Positions 22,847 through 31,860 of a stretch of 38,384 nt of DNA are shown in pieces. This DNA is from Thermoleophilaceae bacterium. GTDB taxonomy: Bacteria; Actinomycetota; Thermoleophilia; Solirubrobacterales; Thermoleophilaceae. A program made the translations under genes and the position numbers. The first letter of the stretch is position 1; the number at the start of each line of letters is the position of its first letter. Below the pieces are notes generated by a model, which saw only the letters and a list, made by a program, of their open reading frames with translations, was not told the DNA's origin and ran no database searches. The DNA is taken from contig DASUWY010000029.1 in NCBI GenBank assembly GCA_036378175.1, positions 1 through 38,384 on the forward strand. Reading direction: 5' to 3'.

Positions 22847-23812
22847 TTGACTGGAACGATCGAACTCGGTCGCGAGTCGGCCACCGACACCGAAGTCGGC
22901 GTAATCGAGGCGCGTACTCCGCTGGAGCTCTTCTGGCGGAGGCTGCGGGACGACAAGGTGTCGATGACGGCCCTGGTGTTCATCGTGGTGCTGATCGTGA
23001 TCGCGATCGGCGCGCCCCTCATCGTCAAGCTCGTGGGCGCCCGCCCGCCGAACCAGCAGGGCACGCAGTACCTCGACATGTTCGGCACGCCCACGGGGCC
23101 CACCAGCAAGAACATCTTCGGCGTGGACGAGCTGGGCCGGGACGTATTCAGCCGCATCCTCTACGGCGCGAGGGTCTCGCTCGAGGTCGCCGTGGTGGCC
23201 ACCGGCATCGCCGTCGTGATCGGCGTGGTGATCGGAATGATCGCCGGCTACTTCCGCGGGTGGGTGGACACGGTGCTCTCGCGGATCATGGACGTGGTCC
23301 TGGCGTTCCCGATCCTGCTGCTGGCGATCGGCCTGGCCTCGGCGTGCTCGCTCGGCAAGGGCTGCCTCGGCGGCGCGATCAAGCCGGGCCTGCCGGTGCT
23401 GATCCTCGTGATCGCGCTCGCCTCCTGGCCCTACATCGGGCGAATCATCAGGGGCCAGGTCTTGTCGCTGCGCGAGAAGGAGTTCATCGAAGCCTCGCGC
23501 TCGCTTGGTGCGTCGAACAGCCGCATCATCTTCAGGGAGCTCCTGCCGAACCTGGTCGCGCCGATCATCGTCTACACGACTCTGGTGCTGCCCACCAACG
23601 TTCTGTTCGAGGCGGCGCTCTCGTTCCTCGGCGTCGGCGTTCAGCCGCCGACGGCGAGCTGGGGGCAGATGATCGCCTCGGCCGTTCCCATCTTCGACAG
23701 CGCCTGGTGGTACATGGTGTTCCCGGGAGTGGCACTGGTGCTCACCGTGCTCGCATTCAACTTGGTCGGCGACGGGTTGCAGGACGCACTCAACCCGCGC
23801 TCCGATCGCTGA
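22847..23812 (+). CDS. Oligopeptide/dipeptide ABC transporter permease (DppC/OppC type)
   Basis: 321 residues. A first helix (about 42-64) is followed by the family segment FGVDELGRDVFSRILYGAR, five more helices, and the cytoplasmic EAA loop EASRSLGASNSRIIFRELLPN that contacts the ATPases. The start is a TTG at 22847 with GAAGGA about nine bases upstream; no other start lies before the conserved region. It is the first gene of the importer operon, 38 bases before the binding protein. Placing the C-type permease first and away from the B-type permease is unusual for this family. Confidence 0.88.
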   Translation: MTGTIELGRESATDTEVGVIEARTPLELFWRRLRDDKVSMTALVFIVVLIVIAIGAPLIVKLVGARPPNQQGTQYLDMFGTPTGPTSKNIFGVDELGRDVFSRILYGARVSLEVAVVATGIAVVIGVVIGMIAGYFRGWVDTVLSRIMDVVLAFPILLLAIGLASACSLGKGCLGGAIKPGLPVLILVIALASWPYIGRIIRGQVLSLREKEFIEASRSLGASNSRIIFRELLPNLVAPIIVYTTLVLPTNVLFEAALSFLGVGVQPPTASWGQMIASAVPIFDSAWWYMVFPGVALVLTVLAFNLVGDGLQDALNPRSDR

Positions 23813-23850
23813 AGTTCCATTACGACCCAGAAGGGAGAGGACAAGACCCC

Positions 23851-25632
23851 ATGAGAATCCCCAAGGCGCTACCTGCGGCGCTCGCGGTGGGTGCCACGGC
23901 ACTCGCCGTAGCGGCATGCGGTAGCGGTGGAGGCAGCTCGAGTAGCAGCGGCGGCGGAAACGCCGGCACCGCTCAGAGCAACGGTGCGGCGGCTGGCTTC
24001 ACCGGTGGCGCCAACATCGCCGTCAAGCAGGGCCAGACGAAGGGCGGAACGCTCAACCTGATCTCAGCCGAGGGATGGGAGCATCTCGATCCGGGCCAGA
24101 GCTACTTCCAGATCGACTACAACGTGGTGTACGCGACTCAGCGTCCGCTGTATGGCTACATGCCGGACAACGGCAAGAAGGTCGTTCCCGACCTGGCGGC
24201 GGGGCCGCCGCAGATCTCCAAGGACGGCAAGACCGTCACCGTGAAGATCAAGCCGAACGTCAAGTGGAGCCCGCCGCTGAACCGGACGGTCACCTCGGCT
24301 GACGTGAAGTACGCCTTCGAGCGCGACTTCAACCCGAACGTGCCGAACGCGTACGCGTCGAGCTACTACCCGATCGTCGGCTCGGACAAGTCGAAGGGCG
24401 GCCCGATCTCGGGCATCTCGACGCCTGACAAGACCACGATCGTGTTCCACCTGAAGACGGCGTTCGGTGGGACGTTCGCGCAGTCGCTGACGCTGCCCGG
24501 CAGCGCGGCGGTGCCGAAGGAAGTCGCGGGCTCGATGGACAAGAAGAACCCGACGGCCTACGACAGCACCCCGACGAAGCAGGCGTTCGACGGGCCGTAC
24601 ATGATCCAGAGCTACAACGCCGGCCGGAGCATCACGCTCGTCAGGAACCCGAACTGGAACCCGACGACCGACTTCCGCCCCGCGTACGCCGACAAGATCG
24701 TGTGGAAGGCCGGTGCGGATGCCAACGTGGCGGCGCGCCAGACGCTGGACAGTCCTGACCTGCTGATGATGGACACGCCGCCGGCGCCGGTGCTGAAGAC
24801 CGCGTACCAGAGCAAGCGCAAGCAGCTGTCCGTGGCGCCGCTGGGCGACTACTACGCGACGCTCAACACGCAGACGCCGCCGTTCAACAACGTCAACCTG
24901 AGGCGCGCCGTCGTGGCCGCCGCCGACCGCCAGGCATACCTGCTGGCGCGCGGCGGCAAGCTCGTCGGCCAAGTGGCCACCCACTTCCTCGGACCGACAG
25001 ACGCGGCGTTCAACGCCGCGGGTGGAGCGAACGGCTTCGGGTTCGACTTCCTGAAGAACCCGAGCGGTGACATGCAGGTGGCCACGAAGTACATGAAGGC
25101 CGCCGGCTACGCGAGCGGCAAGTACACGGGGAAGGAGACCGTGCTGATCGTCGGCTCGAACGCCGATCCGGGGCCGAAGGAGATGCAGATCGTCCAGAAC
25201 GGTCTGAACTCGCTCGGCTTCAAGACCCAGATCAAGGCGGTGCCGCAGCAGACGATGTACTCGAAGTTCTGCGGCTACGTGAAGGCGAAGGTCCAGGTGT
25301 GCCCGACAGCCGGCTGGATTCCGGACTTCTCGGACGCCTATGCGTACCTGTACGTGCCGTTCAGCGGGAAGGCGATCATCCCGGTGAACAACTCCAACTG
25401 GGCTGTGCTGAACGATCCGAAGATCAACGCCGCGATGGACCAGGCGGCCGCGATCACCGATCCGCAGAAGCGCATCCAGGCGTGGGCGAACGTGGACAAG
25501 ATGATCACGTCCACCGCCCCGGCCATCCCCGAGATCTGGGCAACGAACGCGCTGCTCAAGGGGAACGCGGTCAAGGGAGTGCTCGATACGTGGAACGACG
25601 ACTGGGATCTCTCGTTCAGCTCGCCTCACTGA
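23851..25632 (+). CDS. Peptide ABC transporter substrate-binding lipoprotein
   Basis: 593 residues, SBP family 5 (cluster C). Lipoprotein signal with lipobox LAVAAC (Cys near residue 23), then a Gly/Ser-rich linker and the mature fold starting at KGGTLNLISAEGWEHLDPGQSY. Typical segments include SADVKYAFERDFNP and FNNVNLRRAVVAAADRQ. Captures peptides or related solutes outside the membrane and passes them to the permeases. AAGGGAGAGG is the ribosome-binding site. A strong hairpin after the stop codon (25666-25691) may keep this gene's mRNA level above that of the downstream genes. Confidence 0.92.
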   Translation: MRIPKALPAALAVGATALAVAACGSGGGSSSSSGGGNAGTAQSNGAAAGFTGGANIAVKQGQTKGGTLNLISAEGWEHLDPGQSYFQIDYNVVYATQRPLYGYMPDNGKKVVPDLAAGPPQISKDGKTVTVKIKPNVKWSPPLNRTVTSADVKYAFERDFNPNVPNAYASSYYPIVGSDKSKGGPISGISTPDKTTIVFHLKTAFGGTFAQSLTLPGSAAVPKEVAGSMDKKNPTAYDSTPTKQAFDGPYMIQSYNAGRSITLVRNPNWNPTTDFRPAYADKIVWKAGADANVAARQTLDSPDLLMMDTPPAPVLKTAYQSKRKQLSVAPLGDYYATLNTQTPPFNNVNLRRAVVAAADRQAYLLARGGKLVGQVATHFLGPTDAAFNAAGGANGFGFDFLKNPSGDMQVATKYMKAAGYASGKYTGKETVLIVGSNADPGPKEMQIVQNGLNSLGFKTQIKAVPQQTMYSKFCGYVKAKVQVCPTAGWIPDFSDAYAYLYVPFSGKAIIPVNNSNWAVLNDPKINAAMDQAAAITDPQKRIQAWANVDKMITSTAPAIPEIWATNALLKGNAVKGVLDTWNDDWDLSFSSPH

Positions 25633-25665
25633 GAGGTACGCTGACTGACTGATCACTGACAGCGA

Positions 25666-25691
25666 GAGGGCCCGCCGCGAGGCGGGCCCTC
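25666..25691 (+). terminator. Strong intra-operon hairpin after the binding-protein gene
   Basis: GAGGGCCCGCC (25666-25676) pairs fully with GGCGGGCCCTC (25681-25691) around a GCGA (GNRA) tetraloop. No T-run follows, so it is more likely an mRNA-stabilising or partial-termination hairpin than a full terminator. The permease starts 13 bases later. Confidence 0.65.
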
Positions 25692-25704
25692 ACGCGCCTC
25701 GACC

Positions 25705-26663
25705 ATGGGCCGCTACATAATCCGCCGCACCCTCTGGGTCATCCTGCTCCTTTTCGTGGTGAGCGCGGTGACCTTCCTGATCTTCTACGAGCTGCCGTCG
25801 GCCGACCCGGCGGTGCTCCGCGCCGGCAAGTCGCCGGACCCGACGCTGATCAAGCAGATCAGGCACACGCTCGGGCTCGACCAGCCGGTGTACGTCCAGT
25901 ACTACAAGTACATGAAGGGGATCATCCTTCACTTCGACTTCGGCTACAGCTTCCAAGACTCGCAGCCGGTGCGGAAGGAGATCTTCAGCCGGCTGCCCGC
26001 CACGATCTCGCTCACCTTCGGCGCTGTCGTCGTCTGGCTGCTCATCGGACTCCCGGTCGGCATCGTGTCGGCGATCCGCCGGCGCACGATGGCGGACCGC
26101 GTGAGCATGGGCGCCGCGCTCCTCGCGATCTCGGCACCGGTCTACTGGCTCGGGCTCGTCGCGCTCTACCTCTTCGCCAACGACATCGGCCTGATCCACA
26201 TCTTCAACGGCGCCGGCACCTACACGGGGCTCACCGCCAACCCGGGCAAGTGGTTTGGGTCGCTGCTATTGCCGTGGTTCGTGCTTGCCGCTAGCTTTGC
26301 CGCGTTCTATGCGCGGTTGCTCCGGGCAAACCTGATCGACGTTATGGGGGAGGACTACATCCGCACGGCCCGTGCCAAGGGCCTGCCCGAGCGCCGCGTG
26401 ATCGGACGTCACGCCATGCGCTCGGCGATCACCCCGATAGTCACGGTGCTCGGCCTCGACATCGGCATCCTGCTGGGAGGTGCCATCCTCACTGAGACCG
26501 TGTTCAACATTCCTGGCATCGGGCGCCTCGCCTACGAGGGCATCGTGAACGCCGACCTTCCGGTGATCCAGGGCACCGTGCTGTTCGGCGCCCTGTTCAT
26601 CGTGGTGGCCAACTTCATCGTCGACATCGCCTACGCCTACCTCGACCCGCGCGTCCGCTACTC

Positions 26664-26667
<4 letters not shown>
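25705..26667 (+). CDS. Oligopeptide/dipeptide ABC transporter permease (DppB/OppB type)
   Basis: 320 residues. MGRYIIRRTLWVILLLFVVSAVTFL opening, the DPAVLRAGKSPDP and RHTLGLDQPVYVQYYKY periplasmic segment of B-type permeases, and EAA loop DYIRTARAKGLPERRVIGRHAMR. It pairs with the C-type permease at 22847 to form the channel. Its stop overlaps the start of the first ATPase gene (GTGA). Confidence 0.92.
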
Positions 26668-27718
<1,051 letters not shown>

Positions 27719-27722
<4 letters not shown>

Positions 27723-28744
27723 GCGATGCGCTCGTTGAGGTGCGCGACGTGGTCAAGCACTTCCCGATCACCCAGGGGATCATCTTTCAGAAGCAGGTGG
27801 CCGCGGTGCATGCGGTGGACGGCGTCTCGTTCGACGTGCTGCGCGGCGAGACGCTCGGCATCGTGGGCGAGACCGGCTGCGGGAAGAGCACCACGGCCAG
27901 GCTGATCAGCCGCCTCCTCGAGCCCACGGCCGGCACGATCCGCTTCGAGGGCCACGACATCACCCACCTCAAGCAGGGTCAGGTGAAGCCTCTGCGCAAA
28001 GAGGTGCAGATGATCTTCCAGGACCCCTACTCGTCGCTCAACCCACGCAAGACAGTCGGCTCGATCATCGCGGAGCCATTCAAGATCCACGGGCTCAAAC
28101 AGGGCAAGGGGGAGCGCAAGCGCGCGGTGCAGGAGCTGATGGAGCAGGTGGGCCTCAACCCCGAGCACTTCAACCGCTACCCGCACGAGTTCTCGGGCGG
28201 TCAGCGGCAGCGCATCGGCGTGGCACGCGCGCTCGCTCTTCAGCCCAAGCTGATCATCGCGGACGAGCCGGTGTCGGCGCTCGACGTTTCGATCCAGGCG
28301 CAGATCCTCAACCTCCTCCGCGATCTCCAGCGGGAGATGGGGATCACGCTGATCATGATCGCCCACGACCTCTCCGTCGTCCGTCACATGTGCGACCGCG
28401 TGGCCGTGATGTACCTCGGGAAGGTGGTTGAGCTCGCCGACAGCGACACGCTCTACCAGCAGCCGCGCCACCCGTACACCGGCGCACTGCTGTCAGCCGT
28501 GCCCGTGCCGGACCCGGACCTCGCCGCCGCGCGCAAGCGCCAGATACCCGGCGGGGACGTGCCGAGCCCGACCAACCCGCCCCCGGCGTGCCGCTTCAAC
28601 CCGCGCTGTCCGAAGGTCCAGGACCTGTGCCGCCAGGACGAGCCGCTGCTCGCCCCCAAGGACGGCGGCTCGCTCGCCGCCTGTCACTTCCCGCTCACGC
28701 AGGCCGAGGCCGCGGAGCGTCTCGGCACCGCCGAGCACGCGTAG
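27719..28744 (+). CDS. Oligopeptide/dipeptide ABC transporter ATPase (DppF/OppF type)
   Basis: 341 residues. Walker [11 protein letters not shown]-loop [11 protein letters not shown], signature FSGGQRQRI, Walker [14 protein letters not shown]-loop IAHDLSVV, C-terminal extension with [15 protein letters not shown]. It forms the ATPase heterodimer with the preceding gene and is the last gene of the importer operon. Confidence 0.94.
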
Positions 28745-28827
28745 TTCAGCTCGGCCTGCACCCAGCAACCGCGCTTTTTCCTGCATTGCGCTGGCTTTGC
28801 ACGGGTTCTTGCGACAAACTGGGCGTC

Positions 28828-28856
28828 TTGACACACCTCGGATGGCGTGCAACAGT
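28828..28856 (+). promoter_or_regulatory. Possible promoter of the leader/small RNA
   Basis: A perfect TTGACA (28828-28833), a 17-base spacer, then AACAGT (28851-28856), which matches the -10 consensus at three of six positions. The start would be near 28863, at the first hairpin. Confidence 0.35.
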
Positions 28857-28933
28857 GGTTCTGCACAGGTTCGGCGCCTGAAGCTGTGCGATAGGCAACT
28901 CGGGTACCCCAGTTCACTAAGAAGGAGCCCTCC

Positions 28934-28954
28934 ATGCACATTCGTGGTGGCTGA
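28934..28954 (+). CDS. Six-codon upstream ORF (MHIRGG)
   Basis: ATG CAC ATT CGT GGT GGC TGA, with AAGGAG six bases before the ATG, one of the best ribosome-binding sites in the window. Its last codons (GGTGGCT, 28946-28952) can pair with the 5' arm of the terminator (GGCCGCC, 28980-28986) in seven pairs with two G-U, an arrangement expected of an antiterminator. A leader-peptide role is inferred. Confidence 0.4.
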   Translation: MHIRGG

Positions 28955-28978
28955 GTAAGAGGGAAATGAAGTTGAAAG

Positions 28979-29001
28979 AGGCCGCCGAGGGCGGCCTTTT
29001 T
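28979..29001 (+). terminator. Rho-independent terminator before the MFS gene
   Basis: AGGCCGCC (28979-28986), GAG loop, GGCGGCCT (28990-28997), then a five-base T-run ending at 29001. This is the clearest intrinsic terminator in the window. Confidence 0.85.
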
Positions 29002-29054
29002 CATGCGCTCGCACGGGTGGTTAAGCGCGCCATTTCGTGCTGTACTGGACCGGC

Positions 29055-30326
29055 ATGGGTTGGGTCTCGCAACTGCTCCGCGAGGAGCCCCGCGCGCGAC
29101 GGTTCTTCTTCGCGTACTTCCAGTCGACGCTGGGCACGGGGGCCGCGTACGTCGCGATTCTGCTTGTGGCCTACGAGCGGCTCCATTCCGCTTGGGGCAT
29201 TTCGCTCGTACTGCTTGCGGAGATTGCTCCCCCGATCGCGCTCGGTCCGCTGTTCGGCGCCGCCGTGGACCGCTGGTCGCGCCGTGCCGCGGCCATCACG
29301 GCGGACTGTGTGCGCTGCGCCGCCTTCATCGGCATCGCGTTCACGCACAGCTTCATCCTCACGTTCGTGCTCGCGCTCATGGCGGGCGCCGGCACCGCGC
29401 TCTCAAAGCCCGCGATCATGGCCTCGCTTCCGAGCGTGCTGTCGCCCACGCGGCTCGCGCAGGGCACCGCGCTCTACGGCGCGCTCACCGAGATAGGTCT
29501 CACCGCGGGCCCCGGCCTCGCGGCGATCGTGCTCCTCTTCGGAGGGCCCGACGTGCTGCTCGCGGCCAACGCGGCCACGTTCGGCATCTCCGCCGCCGTG
29601 CTCAGCACGATCCGCTTCGGCGCGGTGGACGCGAAGGCGAGCGCCCGCGGCTCGCTGCTCGGTCAGGCGCGAGAAGGCATCGGGGTGGCGCTGCGCGACA
29701 GGGTGATCCGCACGGTGGTGGGCGCCACCAGCTCGATCCTCTTCTTCGGCGGGTTGATCAACGTCGCCGAGCTCTTGTTCGCGCGCGAGCTGGGCGCCGG
29801 GCGCACGGGTTACGCGCTGCTGGTCACCCTGTCTGGCGTGGGCATCGCCACGGGCTCGCTCATGGGCAAGGAGGGAGGGCCGCTCGGGTACCTGGAGCGC
29901 CGCTTCCTCGCCGGCCTCGGCCTCGTGGCGCTCGGCTGCATAGCGGCCAGCGCGTCGCCGATCTTCGCGGGGGTTGCCGTGGCGGTCACCCTCTGCGGCA
30001 TCGGCAACGGCATGGTGATCGTGTTCCAGCGACTGATCCTGCAGAGGAGCGTGGACGAGTCGCTGCTCGGGCGCGTGTTCGGGGTGCAGGTGGCGTCCGA
30101 CGGCATCGCCTTCACGAGCTCGTACCTGCTCGCGGGCGGTCTGCTCACGCTCGTGGGGCCGCGCACGATGTTCATCGTGGCCGCGGCGGGCGGCTCGCTG
30201 GTGGTGGCCGCCACGGCGCGCGGCCTGCGCGCACGCTGGAAGGCCGGCGAGCCGCCGGCTGATTCCTCCGCGCCTGCAGAGGTGCCGGAGGAGCTAGCTG
30301 TCGTGGGCGGTCCGGAGCTCGGATAG
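29055..30326 (+). CDS. MFS transporter
   Basis: 423 residues with about 12 hydrophobic helices and the loop 2-3 region FGAAVDRWSRRAAAITAD, which fits the MFS motif A (G..aDr..rr). Related to efflux permeases of the MFS_3/enterobactin-exporter type; substrate unknown. The ATG at 29055 has no Shine-Dalgarno. TGTACT ends eight bases before it, so a leaderless transcript of its own is possible. The last 33 bases overlap the convergent HD-GYP gene. A terminator and tiny ORF lie upstream. Confidence 0.83.
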   Translation: MGWVSQLLREEPRARRFFFAYFQSTLGTGAAYVAILLVAYERLHSAWGISLVLLAEIAPPIALGPLFGAAVDRWSRRAAAITADCVRCAAFIGIAFTHSFILTFVLALMAGAGTALSKPAIMASLPSVLSPTRLAQGTALYGALTEIGLTAGPGLAAIVLLFGGPDVLLAANAATFGISAAVLSTIRFGAVDAKASARGSLLGQAREGIGVALRDRVIRTVVGATSSILFFGGLINVAELLFARELGAGRTGYALLVTLSGVGIATGSLMGKEGGPLGYLERRFLAGLGLVALGCIAASASPIFAGVAVAVTLCGIGNGMVIVFQRLILQRSVDESLLGRVFGVQVASDGIAFTSSYLLAGGLLTLVGPRTMFIVAAAGGSLVVAATARGLRARWKAGEPPADSSAPAEVPEELAVVGGPELG

Positions 30327-31697
30327 CGCGCCGCCGGCCGGCAGGTGCCGGGTGGCGAGCAGCGAGCGCACCGCCTCCACCGACACGCGCTCGTCGGGCA
30401 CGCCGCGCCGGACCACGCTCGCGAGCGCGGACACGATGCGCGGGTCGAACTGCGTTCCGGCGTTAGCCCACAGCTCCTCGAGCGCCGTCTCGCGGCTCAT
30501 GGCGGCGCGGTACGGGCGGTCCGTGGTCATCGCGCTGTAGGCGTCGCAGGCGAACACGATGCGTGCGGCCAGCGGGATCTCGTAGCCGGCGATGCCGTCG
30601 GGATAGCCATTGCCGTCCCAGCGCTCGTGGCAGGAGCGCACCACCGCCCCCACGCGTCCGAGGAGGCCGCCCACGCGGTCGAGCAGCACCTGGCCCTCGA
30701 TCGTGTGGGTCTTCATCAGCTCGAACTCCTCGTCGCTCAGGGCCCCGGGCTTGTTGATGATCTCCTTCGGGATCACGATCTTGCCGACGTCGTGCAGGAG
30801 CGCGGCGAACTCGAGCTCCTGGCGCTCCTCGGGATCGATCTCCAGCTCGTCGGCAACCGCGTTCACGAGCTCGACCACGCCGCGGCAGTGGTCCGCCGTG
30901 TAGTTGTCGTCCGCCTCGACGACGTCGGAGAGGAGCATCACGGTGCCCTTGTATGCGCGGTTCAGCTCGAGCGCGGCGCTGTAGCGCTCCTTGCGCTCCT
31001 GCGAGAAGGTGCGGAGCAGCCACACGAGCGGGACGATCGCGGCGAGCCCGATCAGGTTCTGCTCGGAGGCGGCGGCGGTGACGAGCCCGATCGGCCAGAG
31101 CACGCCGTCCACGCGGTAGGTCCAGACGGCGATGGCGAGCGTCTCGCGCACGGTGAGGCCGCGGATGAGGCGCTCGCGCAGCGCGGCGGGCACGGAGTCC
31201 GTGACCATCTGCGCGGCGAGCGCGAGGACGTAGACACCGAGGGCGGCCGCACGGACGGGCGTTCCGTCGAGCAGGCTGATCACAACCACCGGCCCGATCG
31301 CGAACCACGAGTCGGAGATCGCGTACGGCCAGCGGTCGAAGTGCTTTCGCCGCTGCACGAAGTCGGGAACCATCGCCACGAGGTGGCCGGCCGGAACGAG
31401 CATCGGCACGGCGGGCAACGGGACGAGGAAGAGCATCGGCACGAACACGAGCGGCGCGGCCACCGCGGTGCAGCTGCCCACCTCGAACTCCACCCGCGAG
31501 ATCACCGCGAAGAGGAGCACGAGGCCCGCCATGACGAGCGGGTCGGCGTGGCGGTTCCAGTCGAGGAACGTGGCAATCGCCGCGGCGGTTGCCACGTACG
31601 CGGTTGCGAGCGCAGCCACCACACCGCGCTCCCGGACGGACATGGGACGCGGGTGACGGGCGCGCAGGTCACGGACCAGACGCTCTTCGCCCCTCAT
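30294..31697 (-). CDS. Membrane-bound HD-GYP domain phosphodiesterase
   Basis: 467 residues. The N-terminal half has five to seven hydrophobic helices (about residues 22-230). A cytosolic HD-GYP domain follows (about 250-430) with the HD pair in LLHDVGKIVIP, HERWDGNGYPDGI containing the GYP signature, and further His residues (DHCRG, KTHTIEG). Such domains hydrolyse cyclic di-GMP to GMP. The membrane part probably senses a signal. The ATG at 31697 is taken; an ATG at 31643 (MSVRERG) is an alternative. No other c-di-GMP gene is in the window, although a PilB-type ATPase, a class sometimes controlled by c-di-GMP, starts 6 kb away. It overlaps the MFS gene tail to tail. Confidence 0.87.
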   Translation of the reverse strand: MRGEERLVRDLRARHPRPMSVRERGVVAALATAYVATAAAIATFLDWNRHADPLVMAGLVLLFAVISRVEFEVGSCTAVAAPLVFVPMLFLVPLPAVPMLVPAGHLVAMVPDFVQRRKHFDRWPYAISDSWFAIGPVVVISLLDGTPVRAAALGVYVLALAAQMVTDSVPAALRERLIRGLTVRETLAIAVWTYRVDGVLWPIGLVTAAASEQNLIGLAAIVPLVWLLRTFSQERKERYSAALELNRAYKGTVMLLSDVVEADDNYTADHCRGVVELVNAVADELEIDPEERQELEFAALLHDVGKIVIPKEIINKPGALSDEEFELMKTHTIEGQVLLDRVGGLLGRVGAVVRSCHERWDGNGYPDGIAGYEIPLAARIVFACDAYSAMTTDRPYRAAMSRETALEELWANAGTQFDPRIVSALASVVRRGVPDERVSVEAVRSLLATRHLPAGGALSELRTAHDS

Positions 31698-31846
31698 TAC
31701 TTACGAGTTGTCGGTGCTCTCGCGTGCGCGCGTAAATCCGGGAGAGAGATTGCACGACATCCGTCCACGGAACCTCCACGGGTATTGGCAGGCTTTCGTG
31801 CGATACGACGTTCGCAAAGTGCGACTGCAATCTGAGGGCGGACATC

Positions 31847-31852
31847 TAGACT
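31847..31852 (+). promoter_or_regulatory. -10 element of the alaS operon
   Basis: TAGACT ends eight bases before the alaS ATG, and the gap CACCGTCC has no Shine-Dalgarno. It is probably a leaderless transcript. Confidence 0.45.
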
Positions 31853-31860
31853 CACCGTCC

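Larger units (their letters stand above)
28745..29054 (+). other. 310-base non-coding region with leader-like organisation
   Basis: From left to right it holds a T-run (28771-28775) without a good stem, a TTGACA hexamer (28828-28833), a GCACAG/CTGTGC hairpin (28863-28889), an AACT..GGG/CCC..AGTT hairpin (28897-28914), a six-codon ORF with strong Shine-Dalgarno (28934-28954) and an intrinsic terminator (28979-29001). The MFS gene begins 54 bases later. It may be a leader that attenuates the MFS gene, or an independent small RNA of about 135 nt. Confidence 0.5.

Noticed and set aside
31698-31860. Possible T-box leader upstream of alaS
   Set aside because: No T-box consensus, specifier loop or terminator is present, and a -10 hexamer lies eight bases from the start codon.
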